Positions 36,704 through 45,601 of a stretch of 49,763 bases of DNA are shown in pieces. The first letter of the stretch is position 1. Every line of letters begins with the position of its first letter. The notes under the pieces were generated by a model. It made no database searches. It saw only the letters and a program-made list of their open reading frames with translations, and had not been told where the DNA came from. The position numbers and the translations under genes are program-made. The stretch is taken from NCBI GenBank assembly GCA_026399015.1, contig JAPLRS010000019.1, positions 1 through 49,763 of the forward strand, read 5' to 3'. The stretch is from Methylococcales bacterium (lineage in GTDB: Bacteria > Pseudomonadota > Gammaproteobacteria > Methylococcales > Methylomonadaceae).

Positions 36704-37866
36704 ACTGCCTCCGCTAATGCTACTGCTTGTTCTGCGGCGTGTGTTAAATCATCCGCAGGATAAATACTTAAACCCGTATTGGTTAATAAAGCTCTGCCCT
36801 CTTCCACATTGGTACCTTCTAATCTCACCACCACAGGCACACTAACATGAATCTGTTCTATGGCCGCTAAGATACCGGCAGCAATAACATCACATTGCAC
36901 TATGCCACCAAAAATATTTACCAAAACCGCTTTTACACTTTTATCTGACAAAATTAATTTAAAAGCCTCGCAGACTTTTTCAACATTGGTACCACCACCT
37001 ACATCTAAAAAGTTAGCCGGTTGACCGCCTTTTAATTTGACTAAATCCATAGTGGCCATCGCCAAACCAGCACCGTTAACCATACAGCCAATATTACCTT
37101 CTAAGGTAATGTAGTTGAGCCCGTATTGTTGCGCATAATTTTCTTTATCATCTTCTTGACTAGGGTCTTTCATTGCCGAAATATCAGCATGCAATGCTAA
37201 AGCATTATCATCAAAATTAATCTTTGCATCTAAGGCTAATAAGTCGCCTCCGTCTGTTTCAATCAAAGGATTAATTTCTATTTGAGTGGCATCTTTTTCT
37301 AAAAACAGATCGTACATTCCTTGCATAATCTGGGTAAGGGCTTTAACTTGCGGACCTTTAAGACCTAAGTTATAGGCCACTTTACGACACTGATAGCCTT
37401 GCAATCCAGAAGCAGGATGTATGGGTACGGAGATAATTTGCTCTGGGGTATCATGAGCAACGGCTTCAATATCCATACCGCCAGCAACCGAGGCGATAAA
37501 GATAACTCGCTCTATACTACGATCCATTAAGATACTTAAATAAAGTTCACGTTTTATAGGATATAAACTTTCGATTAATAAAGAATTAATCGGCAAGCCT
37601 AAGTGGCCTGTTTGAATAGTCACTAAGCGTTGACCCAGTAAACTCTCACTAATCTCTGCGACCTCAGTTAAACTTTTTGCAACTTTAACACCGCCGACTT
37701 TACCACGCCCACCCGCATGAACTTGTGCTTTAACAACCCAACCTTCGCCACCTAACTCTTGTGCCATTTGTTTTGCAGAATCTGCAGATTCTGCGTGTCT
37801 ACCTAGCGGAACGGGTATTTTATACTGTTGAAATAACTGCTTTGCCTGATATTCATGAATATTCAT
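36700..37866 (-). CDS. sucC: Succinate-CoA ligase beta subunit
   Basis: ATP-grasp subunit of 388 residues starting [15 protein letters not shown], with [49 protein letters not shown] and [14 protein letters not shown]. The last motif is GGIVRCD in most SucC; here Arg is replaced by Gln. It is the first gene of the sucCD pair. No other TCA genes are adjacent. Confidence 0.93.
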   Translation of the reverse strand: MNIHEYQAKQLFQQYKIPVPLGRHAESADSAKQMAQELGGEGWVVKAQVHAGGRGKVGGVKVAKSLTEVAEISESLLGQRLVTIQTGHLGLPINSLLIESLYPIKRELYLSILMDRSIERVIFIASVAGGMDIEAVAHDTPEQIISVPIHPASGLQGYQCRKVAYNLGLKGPQVKALTQIMQGMYDLFLEKDATQIEINPLIETDGGDLLALDAKINFDDNALALHADISAMKDPSQEDDKENYAQQYGLNYITLEGNIGCMVNGAGLAMATMDLVKLKGGQPANFLDVGGGTNVEKVCEAFKLILSDKSVKAVLVNIFGGIVQCDVIAAGILAAIEQIHVSVPVVVRLEGTNVEEGRALLTNTGLSIYPADDLTHAAEQAVALAEAV

Positions 37867-37939
37867 TTATCACTCTCGATTGACCGGCAATACCCGGCAA
37901 ATATTATTAATAGTTACTGCAGACTTGCGATACGCATAT

Positions 37940-39046
37940 TTAACTTAACAAAGTTCTTTCTAATAACCAATAACTCCCTGCTAAAGCAATTAAAACAGAG
38001 CAGCTAAAAGTTAATTTAGCTTCTATTTTTGCTTGCTTATGTAACCACCAAATCACAGGTAATACCATCACAGTGACCGCAATCTGTCCCAGCTCAACTC
38101 CTAAATTGAACGAAAACAAGGGCACTAGAATACCTGTTTCGTAAGAAGAAATACCCATCTCACGCAGTACGGCGGCAAAGCCAAAACCATGAATTAATCC
38201 AAAAAAGAATGTTAACCACTGACGGCCCTTAGGCTTACCATCCCGGACTATATTTTCTAAAGCCACATAGATTATTGTTGCTGCAATCAATGGCTCAACA
38301 ATGCTACCCGGAATATCGATAACATTAAGGCCCGCCAATGCTAAGGTAATAGAATGCGCAATGGTAAAATAGGTGATGATTTTAAAAGCTGGCCAAAAGC
38401 TCCGCGTAACTATCAATAATGACAATAAAAACAATAAATGATCATAGCCCGTTAGGATATGCTCAATGCCTAATAATAAGAACTCGGTAAAGGTAGTTGA
38501 TTTAGACTCAGAAACCGCTAGGCCTTTAGCTTCAGTCGCTCCCCCTGTTAAATTAAAATCAATAGCGTTATCAGCTTGTGACAACATCTTTTCGCCCAAG
38601 CCATGACAGGATTCATCTTTTATGGTCACAAATTGTTTATGATTGTCAGGCAGTTTACTTAAAAAATCTGCTTGAAACTTAAGTTGCTGAGCCACTGCTT
38701 GCGCATAATGGAATTCAATAAAAGCATTATTTTTATCATCAAAAGAAACGCTGCCCAAACCATCAGGTGTTACCAGTTGACCATTAATACTAGCTTGAAT
38801 TCCATTTAACACCCATTTTGCGATGTCTGGTTTTACCGCTTCTTGCTCTGCAGGAGTAACCTCAGCATCAAGATCACTATCCATGGGTACAAACGCTTCT
38901 ATGTCTTGCAACGAAAAGGTAATTTTTGCATCAACACCTTGTGCTTTAAGCACAAAATCAGCTGAACTTAAGCCAGGATCATGTGCTACACAAAATTGGC
39001 TAAAAACTGCAAAAAACAGTGCGGCAACTATTTGACGACTAAACAT
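37940..39046 (-). CDS. HupE/UreJ-like membrane protein
   Basis: A 368-residue protein with a signal peptide (VAALFFAVFSQFCVA), a periplasmic N-terminal domain of about 170 residues and a C-terminal membrane domain with some six helices. The membrane part starts with LGIEHILTGYDHLLFLLSLL and includes TYFTIAHSITLALA and FGLIHGFGFAAVL, the HupE/UreJ signature His pattern linked with metal transport. Third gene of the CopC-lipoprotein-HupE operon; its ATG overlaps the lipoprotein stop by one base. A copper or nickel role is inferred from family and context only. Confidence 0.8.
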   Translation of the reverse strand: MFSRQIVAALFFAVFSQFCVAHDPGLSSADFVLKAQGVDAKITFSLQDIEAFVPMDSDLDAEVTPAEQEAVKPDIAKWVLNGIQASINGQLVTPDGLGSVSFDDKNNAFIEFHYAQAVAQQLKFQADFLSKLPDNHKQFVTIKDESCHGLGEKMLSQADNAIDFNLTGGATEAKGLAVSESKSTTFTEFLLLGIEHILTGYDHLLFLLSLLIVTRSFWPAFKIITYFTIAHSITLALAGLNVIDIPGSIVEPLIAATIIYVALENIVRDGKPKGRQWLTFFFGLIHGFGFAAVLREMGISSYETGILVPLFSFNLGVELGQIAVTVMVLPVIWWLHKQAKIEAKLTFSCSVLIALAGSYWLLERTLLS

Positions 39047-39720
39047 TAAGCCTCTGTATCTGCTGAAGATTTAGATTTGCGTCGGCTGCGATACCATAAA
39101 ACACCACCCATCAGTAATGCTAAAACCGAAGTTACGCCCGCGCCAATTAAAATGAGTGTTTTCTTAGGTAAAGCGTCAGGATCACCACCAACATGGAAAG
39201 GTATTCTTAATTTATCTTCATCAGAAATAGCAGCCTCACCACCTATTAATAAATACATAGCGTAATAGCCATTTCTTTCTATATCGGCTTGAGCTTCAAC
39301 CACACCTTTGCTGTATTCTTTTGCTTCAACTTCTGTAATGGTTTTAATCTCTTTGAAATCTTCAGGTTTTGTATCATCAGAACCAACAAGTTCTAACTCA
39401 ACTACTCGAATACCAATGGGAGTTTTACGAATATCACGATCGATTAAATCAGCCGCAAGAAATACTTTGCCTGGTTCTGGGATTTCTTGGCAATAAGGTT
39501 TTAATAATGCAGCTCTGTCCGCAGCATCTGCTTTAGGCGTTGCTGATTTTAAATACACACTTAAATGCACGGCGTAGAAATCGTTAGTAATTAAACAACC
39601 CACGCTGTTTAAATCAGGTATTTGAGGTTGAATACCTAACTGGTTTTTATCACAACCGGAGATTAAGCCTACAAAAAGGCAGGCGCTTAATAATTGATTT
39701 AGAGTTTTTTTGTAGTTCAT
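39046..39720 (-). CDS. Membrane-anchored lipoprotein, function unknown
   Basis: A 224-residue protein with lipobox LISGC (after about 22 residues), so the mature protein starts at Cys and is lipidated. A beta-rich soluble domain is followed by a C-terminal transmembrane helix (LILIGAGVTSVLALLMGGVLWY) with basic RSRRK after it. Two separate anchors are unusual. No family recognised. Middle gene of the operon with CopC (2-base gap) and HupE-like (1-base overlap). Confidence 0.78.
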   Translation of the reverse strand: MNYKKTLNQLLSACLFVGLISGCDKNQLGIQPQIPDLNSVGCLITNDFYAVHLSVYLKSATPKADAADRAALLKPYCQEIPEPGKVFLAADLIDRDIRKTPIGIRVVELELVGSDDTKPEDFKEIKTITEVEAKEYSKGVVEAQADIERNGYYAMYLLIGGEAAISDEDKLRIPFHVGGDPDALPKKTLILIGAGVTSVLALLMGGVLWYRSRRKSKSSADTEA

Positions 39721-39722
39721 AA

Positions 39723-40121
39723 TTAGGGGGCTTTGATAGTGAATTGATATTTGCCTGTCACGATATGCGTATCTATCGAAACTACTCGATAGCGAACAGT
39801 ATAGGTATCTGGGGCTAAATTAGGCACTGTTGCAAATAGATGAGATTGATCAAAGGTTTCTTGCTGAGCATCTTTATTATCAACGCGCTTACCTTTACTA
39901 TCAATAACTGCAAGTGCGATGTATTCAGTACCGACCTTATCGTTAAACCAAACATCAATTTGTTTTGGTGTTTCAGAAACGGTGGCATTGGCTTCTGGTG
40001 CTGATCGCACCATAATGGCATGAGCAAATAATGGCATTGGGGCCATTAATGCTAAAGCAACTATAAATCCAGAAAACGGTACCTTGTTATTTTTCTTGTT
40101 TTTGAATGGGTAGTTTGTCAT
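39723..40121 (-). CDS. CopC-domain periplasmic copper protein
   Basis: CopC-fold protein of about 133 residues. After the signal sequence (SGFIVALALMAPMPLFA) the mature protein begins HAIMVRSAPEANATV, where an N-terminal His is the Cu(II) ligand in CopC. VSIDTHIVTGKYQF near the end gives the Asp-x-His ligand pair. The frame runs up to 40190, but ATG 40121 leaves a credible signal peptide. First gene of a three-gene operon; a copper supply role for pMMO is an inference. Confidence 0.87.
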   Translation of the reverse strand: MTNYPFKNKKNNKVPFSGFIVALALMAPMPLFAHAIMVRSAPEANATVSETPKQIDVWFNDKVGTEYIALAVIDSKGKRVDNKDAQQETFDQSHLFATVPNLAPDTYTVRYRVVSIDTHIVTGKYQFTIKAP

Positions 40122-40161
40122 AAATTTCTTAAGGTCAATGTAAACAAATAAAAGTATTACG

Positions 40162-40197
40162 CTGGGTATTATATATTGCCAAGTTAACATTACCCAG
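40162..40197. promoter_or_regulatory. Inverted repeat upstream of copC
   Basis: CTGGGTA / TACCCAG with a 22-base spacer containing TATAAT on the minus strand, 40-75 bases before the copC start. A possible operator-promoter region. Aside from this, the gene-free stretch 40122-40514 shows nothing that I recognise. Confidence 0.3.
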
Positions 40198-40514
40198 TAA
40201 AAAGGTATGCTCCACGCAGATCGCTTTGGGACAATTTTTTATAGTTACCTATTATAAATAATTGATCTTAAATAGCATGAGTTATCCGCCTACGCTATCT
40301 TAGGGTTTAATTTTGACTTATAACAGAGACAAAGCAGCTTGGTTATTGATCAATCATTTCCACTTGCTTGTTTCTCCTCTTATGTTTTAGACCACGGTTT
40401 CGACACCCATATATCTAAATCAGTAACTCTCTTTTTTACTAGCCCTTTTCTGATTAACTTGAGTCTAGTACACCTAAACTTTATGCCTTGTTATATCTTG
40501 TACAGTAATTTGTA

Positions 40515-41702
40515 CTAATGTAGCGGTTTAGAAATTAACTGTGCAGGCTTTCCTGAACTTTTTTCAGTCCATACAACCAAGAACCCCTGTTCTTGGGCAA
40601 CTATATGCGGAAATGTGGCATTCGTTTTACCAGAAGATATTCTGATGGGGTTGGACCAAGTTTTACCATCATCTGTGGATTTAACAAAATACACAGCGTT
40701 ACCATCGTCATCACGCTGATCCCATACTGCAACCACTTGCTTACTATTAACCGCAATTCCACTATGACTTGCTCTCTGACTTAATAACACAGGTTCAGTC
40801 CATGACTTTCCATTATCACTTGATTTTAAAGTGTATAAACCTGAATGATTCTCCAGGCCAGTCCAAACAGTGCTGTATATGTCACCTTTATTTGATTCTG
40901 CTAAGCCACCACCTAGATGTGGGCAACCATCAAATTGCCATTTAAAATCTCCAACGATACTCTTATTACTCCATGTTAAACCCTGATCTTGAGAACTTAT
41001 CAATACCATATCTCTAGGCTTCATATCGCGATATAAAATACTAAGATCTCCTGTTGCAGACAGAGCAATTGTATTCCAACAGCAAGAACAAGTTGAATCG
41101 TCTAATCTCTCACTTGCCTGCCATTGCTCATCTTTAAATCGAGAATAGCGCAAACTCTGATAGCCATTTTCTTCAGGATCAGCTAACCATACCGCATGAA
41201 AATTACCTGATTTATCAGCAATAATATCTACATGCGATTGATCACCTAAATCATCAGCAGCGGGATTGCTTTGCTTTGTCCATGTTTTTCCATTGTCTTT
41301 TGATAAATAACTAATCAAGGGACCCATTCCTGGTAACTCCCCTTTTATCTGCCAGATTGCCAAAAGATTATTTTCAAAGGTGGCCAACTGTATATCATTA
41401 CCAAATGAAGATATTGGGCTAATAGCATTTTTAAGCTCTACTTCGTTAGACCATTGAACCCCTAGATTTTCTGAGCTTGAATGCTTTACGGTTATTAATG
41501 AATCTTGTTGTTTAATCTTTCCCGCCGCTAATAGATGAATTTTATCGTTGTAAACCACTAAATCCATGCTCATAACTTCTTCGAATCTAAGGTCGATTGT
41601 TTTTGGATTTTCTGAAAAATCATTTAAAGCAATTTTAATTAGCGATGCACTTACAAACAAAATCACTATGATTAATTTATACTTAGAATGTGATACCAAC
41701 AT
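40515..41702 (-). CDS. Asp-box (sialidase-like) beta-propeller protein with CSCC motif
   Basis: A 395-residue exported or anchored protein (N-terminal hydrophobic LIIVILFVSASLIKIAL) with at least four Asp boxes SxDxGxTW: SKDNGKTWT, SQDQGLTWS, SSDNGKSWT and STDDGKTWS. This indicates a six-bladed propeller. It has DSTCSCCWNTIAL and FDGCPHLGGG, a Cys/His pattern I recall from a family of propellers of unknown role, not in true sialidases. The Arg triad of sialidases is not evident. Metal binding or disulfides are possible. AGGTAAAT ribosome binding site; faces away from the FGE-like gene. Confidence 0.8.
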   Translation of the reverse strand: MLVSHSKYKLIIVILFVSASLIKIALNDFSENPKTIDLRFEEVMSMDLVVYNDKIHLLAAGKIKQQDSLITVKHSSSENLGVQWSNEVELKNAISPISSFGNDIQLATFENNLLAIWQIKGELPGMGPLISYLSKDNGKTWTKQSNPAADDLGDQSHVDIIADKSGNFHAVWLADPEENGYQSLRYSRFKDEQWQASERLDDSTCSCCWNTIALSATGDLSILYRDMKPRDMVLISSQDQGLTWSNKSIVGDFKWQFDGCPHLGGGLAESNKGDIYSTVWTGLENHSGLYTLKSSDNGKSWTEPVLLSQRASHSGIAVNSKQVVAVWDQRDDDGNAVYFVKSTDDGKTWSNPIRISSGKTNATFPHIVAQEQGFLVVWTEKSSGKPAQLISKPLH

Positions 41703-41811
41703 ATTTACCTAATAACAATGCCTGAACAAAATAACAACGATCATTTTCTGCATTACTTTATAATAAAATTCTATTGACCGCACACCTATAATTATAAAAT
41801 ATGAGGTTATT

Positions 41812-42588
41812 ATGAAATATACACGCACCTTAAATTCAGTTCTCTCCCTTTCTATCTGCCTAATACTCCACAGTTCTAATGCCCACGCCATTGAATACAA
41901 ATCCTTCGCTGGCATCCGCTTTGTAAAAATTGAACCTGGTTGTTTCCTTATGGGTAAAGACACTGATATCAAAGAAACTAACCCAGTAGAAGCACCACAG
42001 CATAAAGTGTGTATTTCAAAACCTTTTTATATTGGTGAAACTGAAGTTACTCAGAAGCAGTGGGAAACTGTGATGGGTAATAATCCTAGTAAAACTAAAG
42101 CGTTTTACAAACCCGTCGATAAAGTCAGTTGGAATGATGCTCAAGAATTTATCAAAAAATTAAATATTCAAGAGAATAGTCAAGCATTCCGATTACCTAC
42201 TGAAGCTGAATGGGAATATTCTGCTAGAGCTGGCAGTACATCTCTATTTTCTTATGGTGCTAAACCAAATGATTTATCTAATTATGCTTGGTTTGGTGAT
42301 GAAGGATACGGCGGCGCAAGCCATGAAGTGGCACTAAAGAAACCTAATCAATGGGGCTTATTTGACGTGCATGGTAATGTTTGGGAGTGGGTACAAGACT
42401 GGTATGACCCTAATTACTATTCTAGTAGCCCTGATAAAGATCCACAAGGACCAGAAACAGGACAGTATCGTGTTTATCGGGGTGGTAGTTGGGTTGGAAA
42501 AGCGATTAATTTACGTACATCACTTCGATACAGTGGTTTACCCGTTTTAAGAACTAATGACATTGGACTCAGGTTAGTCCATGAATAA
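41812..42588 (+). CDS. Exported FGE/SUMF1-domain protein without catalytic cysteines
   Basis: A 258-residue protein with signal peptide (SVLSLSICLILHSSNAHA) and a full formylglycine-generating-enzyme-type fold: FVKIEPGCFLMGKD, ETEVTQKQWETVMG, FRLPTEAEWEYSARAG, NVWEWVQDWYD and RVYRGGSW. In true enzymes a Cys pair follows GGS; here the segment GGSWVGKAINLRTSLRYS has none, so it is a non-catalytic relative with unknown role. Only two Cys remain in the mature part (EPGCF and KVCIS). Divergent from the Asp-box gene with 109 bases between the starts. Confidence 0.88.
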   Translation: MKYTRTLNSVLSLSICLILHSSNAHAIEYKSFAGIRFVKIEPGCFLMGKDTDIKETNPVEAPQHKVCISKPFYIGETEVTQKQWETVMGNNPSKTKAFYKPVDKVSWNDAQEFIKKLNIQENSQAFRLPTEAEWEYSARAGSTSLFSYGAKPNDLSNYAWFGDEGYGGASHEVALKKPNQWGLFDVHGNVWEWVQDWYDPNYYSSSPDKDPQGPETGQYRVYRGGSWVGKAINLRTSLRYSGLPVLRTNDIGLRLVHE

Positions 42589-42758
42589 TAAATGTCCGCC
42601 TTTCGTAATTCAAATACCGGTTTATTATACGGTTATTCTTTTACTATTCAGTAAAGGTATTTATGTTAGAATTGGAATTGACGACAGTCGAATTTTACCC
42701 CTTAAATACTTACTTTTATTGGGTTTTTTATAATATATTAATTTACGAAAGGTAATCC

Positions 42759-43154
42759 ATGAAGTTTTTGAATAAAATGGCAGTTTCATCTGTTATGGCA
42801 GCATCTATGTTAGTTTTATCAACTTCTGCATTCGCTGCTGAAGAACACAAAGATAAAAATGCTGCAGTTTTAGCAGCAGCTCAAAGCACTGAAGCAAGCA
42901 TGCTTGAAGCTAAAGAAGCTTTAGTAAAAGGTGGTGACGGCGATAAAGTATTAAATGCTTTAAACGATGCTCGTCAATCAGTAAAAGAATTTCGTTATGA
43001 GCAAACTGAGCGTCTACGTCAAAAATTAAACACAAATCTTAAAAATGCTCGTGACGAAGCATTAAACAACCAAAACGAAAAGTCTTTAGAAGAAATTAAC
43101 AAAGGCTTAACTGTCTATGCAGAAATGAAAAAAATCTATGACGCGGCTCATTAA
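42759..43154 (+). CDS. Small exported helical protein, paralogue 1
   Basis: A 131-residue protein with signal peptide ending AFA (MAASMLVLSTSAFA), then two similar long amphipathic hairpins: TEASMLEAKEALVKGGDGDKV and KNARDEALNNQNEKSLEEI. This pattern resembles the SmbP small-metal-binding-protein type (four helix bundle) but is His-poor, with only three His, so copper or nickel binding is unsupported. The next gene is a paralogue. It sits between the copper-type genes and pmo. ACGAAAGGTAAT ribosome binding site. Function unknown. Confidence 0.78.
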   Translation: MKFLNKMAVSSVMAASMLVLSTSAFAAEEHKDKNAAVLAAAQSTEASMLEAKEALVKGGDGDKVLNALNDARQSVKEFRYEQTERLRQKLNTNLKNARDEALNNQNEKSLEEINKGLTVYAEMKKIYDAAH

Positions 43155-43383
43155 TTAATAGCCATTCTTAGAATTTCTTTACATAGAATTATCAAACTAT
43201 TGTTTGAAAAGATAAACATTCTTATTATCTAAGAGAATTTATCTGAACATTATTAACTTTATTAAGTTAGCTTTAGTATCTATCATATTTCCACTTTATT
43301 TATGGTAGAATTGCCACCGAGCTACAAACGCTTACCCTATAAAGATTTTAATTATAATTTATAACGAACTAGGAGTTTACAAC

Positions 43384-43770
43384 ATGATTAATTTTAAAAA
43401 AGTTGCACTTGCTATTGCAATTTCAACTTCTATTGGTAGTTTTTCTACACAAGCTTTGGCAGAAGCAGATGCTGGTCGTATAGTATATTCTCCAGCTGAT
43501 GCAATTGATTTAGTTGCTGGTAAAGTTGGCACTGCTTTAGAAGCTTTGAAAAAAGGCGAATCAGCAGACGCTGTTGATGATTTAATTAAAAATGCATTAT
43601 CATCAAGCAAAGAAATCAATGCTAGTGACAAAGTATTTGCTGCAAGAGATAAAATTCATAACAAGCTTAAATCAGCGCGTAAACACATTAAAGATGGCGA
43701 TAACAAATCTGCTGAAGATGATTTAGCTGCTGCACAAAAAGCTTTCACAGCTTTAAAAGACATACTTTAA
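43384..43770 (+). CDS. Small exported helical protein, paralogue 2
   Basis: A 128-residue protein with signal peptide ending ALA (AISTSIGSFSTQALA), and the same two-hairpin architecture: KVGTALEALKKGESADAVDDL and KLKSARKHIKDGDNKSAEDDL. Similar length and pattern to the gene 230 bases upstream. AGGAG ribosome binding site. The 43155-43383 gap holds no gene. Followed by a strong terminator. Function unknown; SmbP-like fold is a guess. Confidence 0.78.
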   Translation: MINFKKVALAIAISTSIGSFSTQALAEADAGRIVYSPADAIDLVAGKVGTALEALKKGESADAVDDLIKNALSSSKEINASDKVFAARDKIHNKLKSARKHIKDGDNKSAEDDLAAAQKAFTALKDIL

Positions 43771-43819
43771 TTATTTCTTAATCAAGATAGCTATTGCTGT
43801 CTTGATTGAATTTAATTAT

Positions 43820-43849
43820 AAAAAAACCTCGTTTATTCGAGGTTTTTTT
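43820..43849. terminator. Rho-independent terminator
   Basis: AAAAAACCTCG / CGAGGTTTTTTT with a TTTATT loop; symmetric, so it can also work on the minus strand. A second stem (AATCAAGA / TCTTGATT, 43780-43807) precedes it. The stretch 43850-44193 that follows is AT-rich and shows no gene. Confidence 0.85.
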
Positions 43850-44193
43850 ATGCCCCAATATTCATTCTTATTTACATTCATATAAATACTACCTTCGAAT
43901 CTATCAAATCAATATTTTCGACCTCATACTCCCCTGCTTCTTTGTTCATTAAGTTTCTTATAGTCTAGTCTTATCTACACACATTCATATGCTTTACTGT
44001 CCTTATTTAGTACCCCCCCTTATTAAGTAGACACCCGCCTTTACCAAGAATTAGTACTTCTATTATTTAATTGTTCAATCCCAATCCACCATTATTATTT
44101 TAGTTAACTCCCTTCTGTTTAATACCACATTAATATTCTAATCATTACTATATTCAAATATATTTATATATTCTTTTACCCTAAATATTGAGT

Positions 44194-44230
44194 AAAAAAA
44201 AACCCCACTATCATTTCTGATAGTGGGGTT
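44194..44230 (-). terminator. Terminator of the pmoCAB operon
   Basis: Read on the minus strand: a perfect 13-bp stem AACCCCACTATCA / TGATAGTGGGGTT with a 4-base loop, followed by a nine-T run, 41 bases after the pmoB stop. Strong intrinsic terminator. Confidence 0.92.
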
Positions 44231-44271
44231 AATTTCATTCCTAGTTATCCAAAAGGATAACTATTCATTCA

Positions 44272-45516
44272 TTAGATGAATGTTGGAATTAATGGTGCAT
44301 CAACAGTAACCATTTGACGGTTGCCAGAAGCATCATAGAAGAACAACAAACCAGCAAAACGGCTATCTGGATCGTAGATCAAGTCAGCTAAACGATAAAC
44401 TTCCCAAGCTGCGTCAGACGCAGTAACTTGAACAGTTCTTGATTGACCTGGAGCAAGTGGGCTGTTATCGCTAACAGTCAAACCTTCTTCAGCCAATAAG
44501 TCATCAGGATAACCTGATTCGTCTTCTGAAACAGCAGGATCTAAGAAACGTACACCAGCAGTGTTGAATTCGCCTAAACGAACTGCAGAATCACCGTTGT
44601 TAGTAAGAGTCAAAGTCATTTGCATTGCACGACCTGGCACACGGTAAGTAGCATCTTCAACTTTAACTTTCACAGTAGCAACTGGAAGTTCAATAGTTTT
44701 CATGCCACGTAACAAACCAGCTTGTAAAGGAGTTGTAATTGGGTATTTATCGTTAGTTGAGCCCATTGAAGCAGCAACGATTGCGATAGTACCAACAGCA
44801 AAACCTAAAGTCACTTTTCTGTCTAATGCAGTGATTAAAGTGTTAGCTTTACCAGACTCAACAGCGATAGAACGTGGAATGAATAATGGTTTACGAGCCC
44901 AGTAAGCAACCCATAATAAACCAATAGCATACCATAGACCATGCCAGAAGTAAGTATTGTCAAGGTTGTAGTGTTCTAAATCAATTGTTTCGCCAGTTAA
45001 AGTAGTAACTGGGTTAACAAAGTTAGACATTGAACCAGTAACAGTTACCCATTTACCTGGACCGATGATTGGACCACCACCTTGTACGTTCATCATAGCA
45101 TGAACGTGCCAGTCACCTGGACGACGTGCTTTTAAAAGAACTTTAAACTCATAAGTTTCGCCCAATTCTAATGATACTGAACGTGGAACTAATTGACCGC
45201 CGATCCAAGATCCTGCACGAATAAATACAGGACCAGGAATACCAACGTTTAAGAATGATACTTCTGGTTTATCAACAGTTTCAGGCCATCCTTGAAACAC
45301 GTAGAATTTACCAGTTAATGTCATTGTGTCATTAACAGCTACTTCATCTTTTGACCAGTTAAGATCAAACCAGTGAATAGTACGCATACGCATGAAAGCA
45401 GCTTGCGACTTTTCACCATGTGCAGATGCAGTTGGTGCGTAAAACATCGCTGCTGTCATTGTGATCAGCAGTGCGACAAAGGATAATTTAGCTACCTTGT
45501 CTTTTAATATTTTCAT
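44272..45516 (-). CDS. pmoB: Particulate methane monooxygenase subunit B
   Basis: A 414-residue subunit with two periplasmic cupredoxin-like domains and two transmembrane helices. Signal peptide ends TASA, so the mature N terminus is HGEKSQ, whose His is a copper ligand in known structures; the other ligands are in GDWHVHAMMN. Transmembrane helices near NTYFWHGLWYAIGLLWVAYW and the VTLGFAVGTIAIVA region. GAGGGGG ribosome binding site. Last gene of pmoCAB. Ammonia monooxygenase is excluded by methanotroph context. Confidence 0.97.
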   Translation of the reverse strand: MKILKDKVAKLSFVALLITMTAAMFYAPTASAHGEKSQAAFMRMRTIHWFDLNWSKDEVAVNDTMTLTGKFYVFQGWPETVDKPEVSFLNVGIPGPVFIRAGSWIGGQLVPRSVSLELGETYEFKVLLKARRPGDWHVHAMMNVQGGGPIIGPGKWVTVTGSMSNFVNPVTTLTGETIDLEHYNLDNTYFWHGLWYAIGLLWVAYWARKPLFIPRSIAVESGKANTLITALDRKVTLGFAVGTIAIVAASMGSTNDKYPITTPLQAGLLRGMKTIELPVATVKVKVEDATYRVPGRAMQMTLTLTNNGDSAVRLGEFNTAGVRFLDPAVSEDESGYPDDLLAEEGLTVSDNSPLAPGQSRTVQVTASDAAWEVYRLADLIYDPDSRFAGLLFFYDASGNRQMVTVDAPLIPTFI

Positions 45517-45575
45517 ATATCCCCCTCTATTAATAGAGAATCTTTTATTAGTATATCTGGCAATTTTAATTGTCC

Positions 45576-45595
45576 AGTTCTTGATAAAGAGAACT
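45576..45595 (-). promoter_or_regulatory. Hairpin between pmoA and pmoB
   Basis: AGTTCT / AGAACT with an 8-base loop, just after the pmoA stop; the adjacent segment CTGGCAATT / AATTGTCCAG can form a second stem. No T-run on the minus strand long enough for full termination; likely a message processing or stabilising element. Confidence 0.4.
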
Positions 45596-45601
45596 TTTTA
45601 A

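Noticed and set aside
35837..37866. Malate-CoA ligase (mtkAB) of the serine cycle
   Set aside because: Sequence features read as SucC/SucD and no serine-cycle genes are adjacent.
40515..41702. True sialidase
   Set aside because: Asp boxes are shared with many propellers; the sialidase Arg triad is not evident and unusual Cys motifs are present.
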